Origin: Bacillota bacterium
GTDB taxonomy: Bacteria > Bacillota > Limnochordia > Darwinibacteriales > Darwinibacteriaceae
Direction: 5' to 3'
Assembly: GCA_012518325.1 (NCBI GenBank)
Contig: JAAYSR010000109.1
Span: forward strand, 1 to 7,076
Length of the DNA: 7,076 nt
The notes below the pieces were generated by a model. The model was not told the origin of the DNA, did not search any database, and worked only from the letters and a program-made list of their open reading frames with translations. The first letter of the stretch is position 1; each line of letters opens with the position of its first letter. The translations under genes and the position numbers were made by a program. Below, in pieces: positions 1 through 5,220 of this stretch.

Positions 1-354
1 ATCTTCGGCCCCTGGGCAGGAGCTGCTGCAGGCGCCATCGGTTCAAGCCTCGCTGATCTTTTGTTAGGATATACTTTCTGGGCACCCTGGACCTTTGTCA
101 TCAAGGGCCTGGAAGGTTTTCTTGCCGGCTGGCTGATCCTCCGTTCCCGGAAGGAAACCCACCTCAGTGCAGCCCTGGCGGCATCTGCAGCAGCAGCTAC
201 TATGGTCCTGGGTTATTTCGTGGCAAGTTCCATCATCTACCAGAGCGTTCCGATTGCAGTAATGGCTCTGCCGGGGGATCTAATCCAAGGCGGGGTGAGC
301 GCGCTGCTTTGCTTGGTGCTCATGCCGCCCATCAAGAAATATCTGAGTTTGTGA
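1..354 (+). CDS. ECF-type transporter S component, 3' end (partial)
   Basis: The frame is open from base 1 to a TGA at 352-354, so the gene begins left of the window; 117 residues are visible. The protein is hydrophobic, with Gly/Ala-rich helices. The stretch GPWAGAAAGAIGSSLADLL followed by a Gly-Tyr, a Trp-Ala-Pro-Trp and KGLEGFLAGWL is the pattern of small substrate-binding S components of energy-coupling-factor vitamin transporters, membrane proteins that work with a shared ATPase and EcfT module. A basic segment (RSRKE) looks like a cytoplasmic loop, followed by two more helices and a short basic tail. Substrate cannot be assigned, since S components for thiamine precursors, pyridoxine, riboflavin and others share this look. 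A TTG at 61 is not a credible start because the family motif lies upstream of it. The gene is on the same strand as sigK but separated from it by about 70 bp with its own promoter-like sequence. Confidence 0.72.
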   Translation: MFGPWAGAAAGAIGSSLADLLLGYTFWAPWTFVIKGLEGFLAGWLILRSRKETHLSAALAASAAAATMVLGYFVASSIIYQSVPIAVMALPGDLIQGGVSALLCLVLMPPIKKYLSL

Positions 355-385
355 AGGAAAACAGGCACAGTTTCCCCCGGCCCCT

Positions 386-393
386 CATATGAT
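386..393 (+). promoter_or_regulatory. candidate sigma-E type -10 element of sigK
   Basis: CATATGAT lies 36 bp upstream of the proposed sigK start and matches 6 of 8 positions of the mother-cell sigma-E -10 consensus (CATACAAT). No convincing -35 is visible at the expected distance. At 357-366, GAAAACAGGC matches 9 of 10 positions of the degenerate SpoIIID site (WWRRACARNY); in B. subtilis, sigK is transcribed by sigma-E RNA polymerase with SpoIIID. The match is suggestive only, because both patterns are short and degenerate. Confidence 0.35.
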
Positions 394-428
394 AAAAAGC
401 TTGAGTTTTGGTGGAAGGGGGTCTGCTG

Positions 429-809
429 GTGTTTCCCTCATTACTGAATGCCCTGGGGGCGTGGCTGGTTGAAGGATTGGGGTTTCTGACAGGTTTTGTC
501 ACTAGCGGCAGCGCTTTTCCTAAGCCGCTCAGCCCCGATGAGGAACGGGAACTTTTGATGAAGAAAGAAGCAGGAGACGAAGGCGCCCGCAACACTTTGA
601 TTGAACGGAACCTTCGTCTCGTAGCGCACATCGTTAAGAAGTTCGACAACACCGGCGAAGACAATGAGGATTTGATTTCCATCGGGGTGATTGGACTGAT
701 CAAGGCCATCAATACTTTCAACCCCAATAAGAACACGCGGCTGGCTACTTATGCGGCCAGGTGCATTGAGAATGAGAATTCAATGTCAGCTGGGGATTGG
801 AATTTTTAG
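429..809 (+). CDS. sigK: RNA polymerase sigma-K factor, N-terminal half, interrupted by element (spoIVCB-like)
   Basis: This half encodes the pro-sequence and core-binding/-10-recognition region 2 of the late mother-cell sporulation sigma factor. GTG at 429 is preferred: AAGGGGG at 415-421 is 7 nt upstream, and it puts the conserved AFPxPLS motif at residues 29-34, close to its place in B. subtilis SigK. An in-frame TTG at 408 has no ribosome-binding site. Residues 1-24 are hydrophobic (MFPSLLNALGAWLVEGLGFL...), the pro-peptide removed by SpoIVFB in Bacillus. Then follow ARNTLIERNLRLVAHIVKKF, NTGEDNEDLISIG and ATYAARCIENE, typical region 2. True sigK sequence ends at about base 776; the last ten or so codons (ending SAGDWNF, TAG at 807-809) are read from the inserted element. 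The tail overlaps the oppositely oriented mapA by 24 nt. Alone the product lacks region 4, so it should not be a working sigma factor. Confidence 0.93.
   Translation: MFPSLLNALGAWLVEGLGFLTGFVTSGSAFPKPLSPDEERELLMKKEAGDEGARNTLIERNLRLVAHIVKKFDNTGEDNEDLISIGVIGLIKAINTFNPNKNTRLATYAARCIENENSMSAGDWNF
762..787 (+). other. attL, left junction of the skin-like element
   Basis: The left recombination site lies within sigK codons for CIENE. The GAGA at 774-777 is also present at the right junction (4770-4773). CATTGA (764-769) and TCAATG (780-785) form a 6-bp inverted repeat centred on the dinucleotide GA at 774-775, the likely 2-bp crossover of a serine recombinase. The left arm is sigK sequence and the right arm is element sequence, which also contains the mapA stop codon (786-788 on the opposite strand). 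Confidence 0.75.
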
Positions 810-3107
810 TTCCCCATCTGGCGGGAGGGTGAAATGCCGGTCATGGATGGAGAGGTTCAAGCTGGAACCTCCTTTTTGCTTGACGGCGACTTCAGCAGCA
901 TTGACCTGAATCTCCAGGCGGTGGCTGCGGAAGCGGACTCTAAAGGAATAGCTTTCCCAATTCTCCGGCGCAAAGGGCCTGAGAGCAAGGCGATCATCTT
1001 CGATGCGCAGTCCGCCGAAGCCATAGACAATGGACATCCATGTTCCCGCCATGCTGGTGATGTGCAGCCCATCATCTGTGTCGTTGTTGTAATTGTCCAA
1101 ATCTAAGCGTGCGGTCCGCAGATACAGCTCATACGCCTTGCTCCGGCAGCCTACCTCTGCCGCAATGATGGAATGGACACAGGGAGACAGCGACGATTCG
1201 TGAACGGTCATTGGTTCATAAAAATCGAAGTTGCGCCTCTTGGTCTCTAAGTCGTAGCGGTCGCCCAGGAAGAAGAGGCCCTGGAGCACGTCGGCCTGTT
1301 TAATGAAGCAGGAGCGTAAAATGCGATCCCAGGACCAATTTTGGTTGAGGGGAAGCTCCTCGGGGGGAATCTGATCCACTGTTAAAAGTTCTTTGTCCAT
1401 GAAACCGTCCTGCTGTTCAAAGACACCGAGCTCCTCAACTGTGGGGAAGTACATCCTCTGGACAATGTCCTCCCATTGCATTGTTTCTTCTGCGCTGAGA
1501 TTCAGCTCCACAATCAGTTCCTGAATATCTTCGGCATGGTCACGGCTCAACTCATCCAGCACTTCCAGGGTATATTCCAAACACCAGGCTGCGATGCGGT
1601 TGGTATACCAGTTGTTGTTGACATTGTTCTCATATTCGTTAGGACCGGTCACGCCGAGGATCATGTAGACGCCTTTCCTGGGCTGGAAACTTACTCTGCT
1701 GGCCCAGAAACGGCTTATCTCTGCCAAGACTTCGGCACCGTACTGCCGCAGATAGTCTTTGTCGCCGGTGTAGCGCACATAGTTGAAAATCGCGTAGGCG
1801 ATAGCCCCGTTGCGGTGAATTTCTTCAAAGGTGATTTCCCACTCATTGTGGCATTCCTCGCCGGTCATGGTCACCATGGGGTAAAGGGCCCCCTTGAGCC
1901 CCAGTTTAGCAGCGTTTTCCCTGGCCTTTTCCAGATGGTTGTATCTGTAAAGCAAAAGATTACGGGCGACTTCAGGATCGCTGGTGCTGAGGTAAAAGGG
2001 AAGGCAGTAGGCCTCGGTGTCCCAGTAGGTGCTTCCTCCGTACTTTTCACCGGTGAAGCCCTTTGGACCGATGTTTAGGCGGGGGTCATCTCCCGTATAC
2101 GTCTGGTTCAGATGGAATATGTTGAAGCGGATTCCCTGCTGAGCCTCGGGATCTCCTTCAATCCTGATATCTGCTTCCTGCCAGATGGCAGCCCACGCCT
2201 TGGCGTGGCCGGCAAAGAGCTCGCTGTAGCGTTTACTCTTGTGCCTGGCCAGGATTTCAGCGGCTTTGTCCGAAACCGCTTCCGCTGGGTAGTCCCTGCT
2301 GGTTGTTACTGCGATAGTTTTCTCCAGAACCAGAGTGTCACCCGGCTGGATCTTCAGCATGACCTCTGTTGCGGCGTAGCGTGTTCTGGATATGCACTGC
2401 CGCGGGATATTGCTTAGTTCTGTGCCGTTCAAATAGAGCCGGAACGTGCTGGCGGCTGCCACAACAAAGCCGGACTTTTTCGTTTCCATTGCTACCAGCT
2501 GGAGATCCGCCTCGCTGCGCTCAGCAACTGCCAGCCAAAAATCCTCGCCGTAATTGGCATCTTCGTTGACTACGTTTCCATCTAAATAGGGGGAGAAGGT
2601 GAGCGTGGCGCCCTCTTGGGCCGGGTCTTCCTCCAGGGTGATACTGTAGCTGACCGCTGCAACCTGGCGGTGCTCCATGCTTACAAAGCGTTTGGTTTCA
2701 ATGAAGAAGCTGCGTCCTGCTTCGTCTGTGAGCCTAAACCTGCGGGAAAGCTCGCCTTCTTGCATGTCCAGGCACCGCTTGAAATCCCTTGGCTGCCACT
2801 GATGCAGATCCAGCTCCTTTTGTCCCAAAGTGACATCAATGCCTATAAAGTTCACCGCATTCAGTACTTTTGCGTAATACTCGGGGTAGCCGACTTTCCA
2901 CCATCCTACGACAGTGCGATCTGGGTAGTACACACCGGCTATGTACGTTCCCTGCAGGCTGTCACCGGAGTATGCCTCTTCAAAGTTGCCCCTCATTCCC
3001 ATATAGCCGTTGCCGAGGGAGGTGATGCTCTCCACAATGCGGTTGTGTTCAGGCTGAAACCCGCTTTCAACAACTTTCCACGGATGGACCTCCAACAATG
3101 GTTTCAA
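786..3107 (-). CDS. mapA: GH65 glycoside phosphorylase, probably maltose phosphorylase
   Basis: The 773-residue length is typical for glycoside hydrolase family 65 inverting phosphorylases. These are cytoplasmic, and no signal peptide is seen. The N-terminal beta-sandwich begins with ESITSLGNGYMGMRG (26-40); the (alpha/alpha)6 catalytic barrel has YWDTE (361-365), the loop GEECHNEWEITFEEIHRNGA (416-435) and GVTGPNEYENNVNNNWYTN (485-503). Glu491 is the expected general acid, corresponding to Glu487 of Lactobacillus brevis maltose phosphorylase. The HNEWEITFEEIHRNGA loop and GPNEYENN are maltose-phosphorylase-like; kojibiose and trehalose enzymes usually carry GPDEYH. Reaction: maltose + phosphate to glucose + beta-glucose-1-phosphate. 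The start is TTG, with AAAGGAGGGG (3112-3122) about 7 nt upstream. It lies 79 bp after pgmB with its own promoter and operator. Its stop codon lies in the attL arm and no terminator follows. Family is certain; exact disaccharide is inferred. Confidence 0.93.
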   Translation of the reverse strand: MKPLLEVHPWKVVESGFQPEHNRIVESITSLGNGYMGMRGNFEEAYSGDSLQGTYIAGVYYPDRTVVGWWKVGYPEYYAKVLNAVNFIGIDVTLGQKELDLHQWQPRDFKRCLDMQEGELSRRFRLTDEAGRSFFIETKRFVSMEHRQVAAVSYSITLEEDPAQEGATLTFSPYLDGNVVNEDANYGEDFWLAVAERSEADLQLVAMETKKSGFVVAAASTFRLYLNGTELSNIPRQCISRTRYAATEVMLKIQPGDTLVLEKTIAVTTSRDYPAEAVSDKAAEILARHKSKRYSELFAGHAKAWAAIWQEADIRIEGDPEAQQGIRFNIFHLNQTYTGDDPRLNIGPKGFTGEKYGGSTYWDTEAYCLPFYLSTSDPEVARNLLLYRYNHLEKARENAAKLGLKGALYPMVTMTGEECHNEWEITFEEIHRNGAIAYAIFNYVRYTGDKDYLRQYGAEVLAEISRFWASRVSFQPRKGVYMILGVTGPNEYENNVNNNWYTNRIAAWCLEYTLEVLDELSRDHAEDIQELIVELNLSAEETMQWEDIVQRMYFPTVEELGVFEQQDGFMDKELLTVDQIPPEELPLNQNWSWDRILRSCFIKQADVLQGLFFLGDRYDLETKRRNFDFYEPMTVHESSLSPCVHSIIAAEVGCRSKAYELYLRTARLDLDNYNNDTDDGLHITSMAGTWMSIVYGFGGLRIEDDRLALRPFAPENWESYSFRVRFRSHRLEIQVNAAEVAVKQKGGSSLNLSIHDRHFTLPPDGELKIPIPS

Positions 3108-3130
3108 GTTGACCCCTCCTTTATGACCCG

Positions 3131-3159
3131 ATCATAACCTATTCTTTCCAGTTTAGCAA
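3131..3159 (-). promoter_or_regulatory. sigma-A type promoter of mapA
   Basis: On the minus strand, TTGCTA (3159-3154) and TATGAT (3136-3131) are spaced by 17 bp, matching 4 of 6 and 5 of 6 consensus positions. They lie just upstream of the mapA ribosome-binding site, giving a leader of roughly 15-20 nt. mapA can therefore be transcribed independently of pgmB. Confidence 0.6.
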
Positions 3160-3168
3160 TCGTTTGCA
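3155..3168 (-). promoter_or_regulatory. LacI/GalR-family operator (MalR- or CcpA-like) at mapA promoter
   Basis: The plus strand reads GCAATCGTTTGC (3156-3167): GCAA and TTGC arms around a central CG, the form of LacI-family operators such as maltose-regulator sites. The minus strand, TGCAAACGATTGCT, also fits the relaxed catabolite-responsive pattern TGNAANCGNWNNCW. It overlaps the proposed -35, so binding would repress. No LacI-family gene lies in the window, so the regulator would be encoded elsewhere. Whether it is MalR or CcpA cannot be told from this site. Confidence 0.5.
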
Positions 3169-3186
3169 CAAGATTGTAAAAAAACC

Positions 3187-3855
3187 TCAGGCATTATTGT
3201 TCCCCTGCAAAATGCGCTCTAGTTCGGGGAGACCGAAACTGGCAAATCCAGGAATCACGTGGCGGGCACCTGACAACACTTGGGGGTCCCCGACGCCGAT
3301 TGGCGTCATCTCTGCCCGCAGCGCTGCTTCAATTCCCGCCTGCGCGTCCTCAAAGACCACTGTATGTTCGGGCTGGATGCCCAGCATGGACGCACCTAGG
3401 GAAAACACTTCAGGATCCGGCTTGGCTTTGGAGACCAGATTCCCGTCTACAATGGCGTCAAAATAGTCCGTCAGGCCGATTCTGTCCAGAATTCTGCGGG
3501 CGTTTTTGCTGGCTGAACCAATGGCAGTTTTTATTCCTGCCTCCCGCAGTTCATCCAGGAAGGGGAGTACTCCGGGGAGAATCTCTGAGGCATCCATTTG
3601 GTCTATGTACTCTACATACCAGGCGTTTTTTCTGCCTGCCAGCTGCTCCTTGTGGACATCTGAAAGCGCTTTTCCGCCTATCTCCAGCAGAATGTCCAGG
3701 GAGCGCATCCGGCTGACGCCTTTTAAGCGCTCGTTATCCCTTGGCGTAAACTCGATGCCCATTTCCTCCGCCAAACGTTTCCAGGCTAAGAAGTGATATT
3801 TGGCGGTATCAACTATTACGCCGTCCAAATCGAAGATGACCAGCTGCAAGTCCAT
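3187..3855 (-). CDS. pgmB: beta-phosphoglucomutase
   Basis: This 222-residue HAD-superfamily enzyme converts beta-glucose-1-phosphate, the product of inverting maltose phosphorylases, to glucose-6-phosphate. FDLDGVIVDT (8-17) gives nucleophile Asp9 and general acid/base Asp11. Lys45 and Arg49 (KGVSR), Ser114-Ala115-Ser116 (GSASKN), Lys145 (SKAKPDP) and Glu169-Asp170 (VFEDAQAG) all match the substrate, phosphate and Mg2+ residues of Lactococcus lactis beta-PGM (221 residues), several at the same number. This makes beta-PGM far likelier than a generic HAD phosphatase. ATG at 3855 is chosen because AGGAGG (3868-3863) lies exactly 7 nt upstream; an in-frame TTG two codons earlier is only 1 nt from that site. 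It is first gene of the leftward pgmB-mapA module, inside the sigK element and divergent from the recombinase across about 72 bp. Confidence 0.95.
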   Translation of the reverse strand: MDLQLVIFDLDGVIVDTAKYHFLAWKRLAEEMGIEFTPRDNERLKGVSRMRSLDILLEIGGKALSDVHKEQLAGRKNAWYVEYIDQMDASEILPGVLPFLDELREAGIKTAIGSASKNARRILDRIGLTDYFDAIVDGNLVSKAKPDPEVFSLGASMLGIQPEHTVVFEDAQAGIEAALRAEMTPIGVGDPQVLSGARHVIPGFASFGLPELERILQGNNNA

Positions 3856-3878
3856 ATGCAAACCTCCTTTTGCCGTCC

Positions 3879-3884
3879 ATTATA
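3879..3884 (-). promoter_or_regulatory. -10 element for pgmB
   Basis: A perfect TATAAT on the minus strand lies 23 bp upstream of the pgmB ATG. No good -35 hexamer is present 16-18 bp upstream (TGTCGG at 17 bp), so the promoter may need an activator or be weak. An 8-bp palindrome, ATCATGAT (3884-3891), abuts its upstream edge. Confidence 0.45.
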
Positions 3885-3905
3885 TCATGATTGAACCTCT
3901 GCCGA

Positions 3906-3914
3906 CATAGTCTA
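3906..3914 (+). promoter_or_regulatory. candidate mother-cell (sigma-E/K type) -10 of the recombinase gene
   Basis: CATAGTCTA fits the sigma-K -10 pattern CATANNNTA and partly the sigma-E one, 13 bp before the recombinase start codon. A compatible -35 is not evident; the TTGAAC at 3891-3896 has no good sigma-A -10 at the right distance. B. subtilis spoIVCA is sigma-E dependent, which makes a sporulation promoter plausible here, but the sequence support is thin. Confidence 0.28.
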
Positions 3915-3927
3915 GGTAAAAAAGGGG

Positions 3928-4779
3928 GTGAGCCAGCTGATCGCCATTTATGCCAGGGTCAGCACCGAGGAGCAGGCCAAGCACGGCTTCAGCATTCCGG
4001 CCCAGATTAGGGACTGCCAAGAGCGGATCGGCAACAGGCAGGCCCTTGTCTTTGCCGATGAGGGAGTGTCGGGGGAGACTTTGCAGCGGCCCGCCCTGGA
4101 GGAGCTCCGGCGAAAAATCCAAGGGGGGGAGATCGACACCGTATACTGTCTCGATCCGGATCGGCTGTCCCGAAAACTCTTGCATCAGCTCCTGCTCACT
4201 GAAGAGTGGGAGAGCAGGGGAGTCAGACTGAACTTTGTGAACGGCGAGTACAGCAAGACGCCGGAAGGCAACCTGTTTTACGCCCTCAGAGGAGCGATTT
4301 CGGAGTTCGAGAAAGCCAAGATTACAGAGAGAATGTGCCGGGGCCGCAGGGAAAAGGCAAGGCAGGGGCGGGTTCTCAGGGACTTTCAGATCTACGGCTA
4401 TGATTTTGACCGTCAGCAGGAGCAGCTGATTATCAACCCCAGGGAGGCTGAAGTTGTGAACAAGATCTATCACTGGATGATCGATCCTCCCCCGGACATC
4501 CGCGGTATCGCGGGCATTGCCCGGAGGTTGACGGAGCAGAACGTGCCCACCAAAAGGGGGGCCAAGAGGTGGCACAGGCAGGTAGTGAGGCAAATGCTCA
4601 GCAATCGCACTTATATCGGCGAATTTTACCAGAACAAGTGGGACACTTCCAACCAAAGGGTACGCCTCCGCCCTCGGGAAGAGTGGATTTTGATACCCTG
4701 CCCAGCCATTATTGACAGCGAGATCTTCAAACAGGTGCAGCAGATCTTGTCTTCCCTGTCAGTTAATTCGAGATCTTAA
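3928..4779 (+). CDS. spoIVCA: serine site-specific recombinase of the sigK element (SpoIVCA-like, short form)
   Basis: The protein is 283 residues. Its N-terminal resolvase-type catalytic domain has IAIYARVSTEEQ with nucleophile Ser12 and Arg10, DEGVSG (44-49), DRLSR (78-82) and the long helix around ALRGAISEFEKAKITERM (119-136). A DNA-binding 'Recombinase' domain follows at about 150-250 (INPREAEVVNKIY, IARRLTEQNVPTKRG, VRQMLSNRTYIGEF). It stops at IDSEIFKQVQQIL, where large serine recombinases normally go on to a Cys4 zinc ribbon and coiled coil; no CxxC pair is present. B. subtilis SpoIVCA is about 500 residues. GTG at 3928 gives MSQLIAIYARVST, but AAAGGGGGTGA overlaps it, so an in-frame CTG at 3937 is possible. 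The final codons cross attR: the TAA (4777-4779) lies in sigK sequence and overlaps an ATG of the sigK 3' half. Its expected job is excising the element in the mother cell. Confidence 0.93.
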   Translation: MSQLIAIYARVSTEEQAKHGFSIPAQIRDCQERIGNRQALVFADEGVSGETLQRPALEELRRKIQGGEIDTVYCLDPDRLSRKLLHQLLLTEEWESRGVRLNFVNGEYSKTPEGNLFYALRGAISEFEKAKITERMCRGRREKARQGRVLRDFQIYGYDFDRQQEQLIINPREAEVVNKIYHWMIDPPPDIRGIAGIARRLTEQNVPTKRGAKRWHRQVVRQMLSNRTYIGEFYQNKWDTSNQRVRLRPREEWILIPCPAIIDSEIFKQVQQILSSLSVNSRS

Positions 4780-4783
4780 TGCA
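4758..4783 (+). other. attR, right junction of the skin-like element
   Basis: The right recombination site has GAGA at 4770-4773, shared with attL. Arms about GA (4770-4771) match as an inverted repeat at 6 of 10 positions. Pairing attL's left arm with this right arm (the predicted empty attB) gives TGCATT...AATGCA, with 9 of 12 positions symmetric. Pairing this left arm with attL's right arm (circle attP) gives AATTC-GA-GAATT, with 10 of 13 symmetric. The recombinase stop codon lies within the right arm. Confidence 0.75.
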
Positions 4784-5123
4784 TCTGCGCACAACAAAAC
4801 GCATTCGTCAGGAAGTCATGCTCTACGATCCAATCGGGGCGGATCGGGAGGGCAATGAAATCAGCCTGATGGATATTCTCAGCTCTGATGAAGACGAAGT
4901 GCTGGATGAAGTGGTTCTGAACATTGATCGCAATCTGCTGTCCCAGTGTTTTGGCTGTCTGTCCAAGCGAGAACGGACTGTGCTTGAACTTCGGTTTGGG
5001 CTGGGGCAGCAGGAACGTATGACCCAGCGCCAAATCGGCCGGATGCTGGGTATTTCCCGCTCTTATGTTTCCCGCATTGAAAAGAGGGCTCTAGGGAAGC
5101 TTCTCAATGCAATGGGTCCGTAA
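4770..5123 (+). CDS. sigK: RNA polymerase sigma-K factor, C-terminal half (spoIIIC-like)
   Basis: This half supplies regions 3 and 4 of sigma-K. Read in the sigK frame it begins E-I-L-M-H-L-R at the attR core, continues with YDPIGADREGNEISLMDIL, and ends in the region-4 helix-turn-helix LSKRERTVLELRFGL...MTQRQIGRMLGISRSYVSRIEKRALGKLL. A TAA at 4764-4766 closes the frame upstream, so without recombination there is no full protein. The first internal ATG (4779) overlaps the recombinase stop as TAATG, but the fragment would lack the core-binding region. Joined at GAGA to the 5' half it restores the conserved CIENE-ILMHLR sequence without a lost or altered codon, and region 4 is intact, so the gene is split rather than decayed. 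A terminator follows 3 nt after the stop. Confidence 0.93.
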   Translation, partial: EILMHLRTTKRIRQEVMLYDPIGADREGNEISLMDILSSDEDEVLDEVVLNIDRNLLSQCFGCLSKRERTVLELRFGLGQQERMTQRQIGRMLGISRSYVSRIEKRALGKLLNAMGP

Positions 5124-5126
5124 GAT

Positions 5127-5153
5127 GCGCCTCCAAGAGGGGCGCTTTTTCTT
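5127..5153 (+). terminator. Rho-independent terminator after sigK
   Basis: GCGCCTC (5127-5133) pairs with GGGGCGC (5139-5145) over 7 bp (one G-T wobble) around the loop CAAGA, followed by TTTTTCTTT. It starts 3 nt after the sigK stop and would end both the recombinase read-through transcript and the rejoined sigK transcript before yqeG. Confidence 0.88.
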
Positions 5154-5161
5154 TGCTATGC

Positions 5162-5189
5162 TTGTCTGGGAAGGGATCTGTGGTATAAT
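5162..5189 (+). promoter_or_regulatory. sigma-A type promoter of yqeG-yqeH
   Basis: TTGTCT (5162-5167), a 16-bp spacer and a perfect TATAAT (5184-5189) with an extended TGG just before it. It lies between the sigK terminator and the yqeG start, giving a leader of about 25 nt, so the housekeeping pair is separate from the sporulation locus. Confidence 0.75.
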
Positions 5190-5220
5190 TAGGTGATACT
5201 AATGAAAATGGAGCTGTGAG

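Larger units (their letters stand above)
774..4769 (+). mobile_element. skin-like sigK intervening element, 3996 bp
   Basis: An insert splits sigK in region 2 at the CIENE/ILMHLR boundary, the same protein position as the B. subtilis skin junction. It carries three genes: a serine recombinase at the right end reading toward the sigK 3' half, and divergent pgmB-mapA reading toward the left end. The flanking GAGA copies are direct repeats and the sigK halves are in the same orientation, so recombination should delete the insert and release a 3996-bp circle. Joining 429-776 to 4774-5123 (the core codon ATC is rebuilt as A777 or A4773 plus TC) gives one open frame of 232 codons, near the 241 of B. 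subtilis SigK. At 4 kb it is far smaller than the roughly 48-kb B. subtilis skin or the roughly 15-kb C. difficile version. Excision and its timing are inferred. Confidence 0.9.

Noticed and set aside
356..377. Terminator after the ECF S component: GGAAAAC and GTTTCC can form an imperfect hairpin.
   Set aside because: The stem has a bulge and is followed by C-rich sequence, not a T-run.
408..410. TTG at 408 as the sigK start.
   Set aside because: No ribosome-binding site precedes it, while GTG 429 has AAGGGGG at 7 nt and gives the family length.
1476..2078. A 200-residue open frame on the plus strand inside mapA.
   Set aside because: It is opposite to a fully conserved GH65 gene, lacks a ribosome-binding site and has no recognisable motif.
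3169..3192. T-run after pgmB on the minus strand as a terminator.
   Set aside because: Seven T residues are present, but no stem longer than about 3 bp lies directly before them.
3187..3861. pgmB start two codons earlier at TTG 3861.
   Set aside because: It would leave only 1 nt after AGGAGG; the ATG at 3855 has the standard 7 nt.
3880..4656. A 258-residue open frame on the minus strand opposite the recombinase.
   Set aside because: It is antisense to the conserved catalytic and DNA-binding domains, is proline- and leucine-rich without motifs, and has no ribosome-binding site.
777..4769. AATTC occurs at both ends (777-781 and 4765-4769) and could be the recombination repeat.
   Set aside because: Crossing over there would give sigK codons GAG AAT TCG AGA TCT TAA, which stops at once. 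The GAGA alignment restores the conserved protein and gives palindromic attB and attP.
429..5123. sigK as a decayed pseudogene.
   Set aside because: Both halves keep conserved motifs in full, meet in frame at the known junction, and the recombinase retains its catalytic serine and arginines. It is an interrupted gene.
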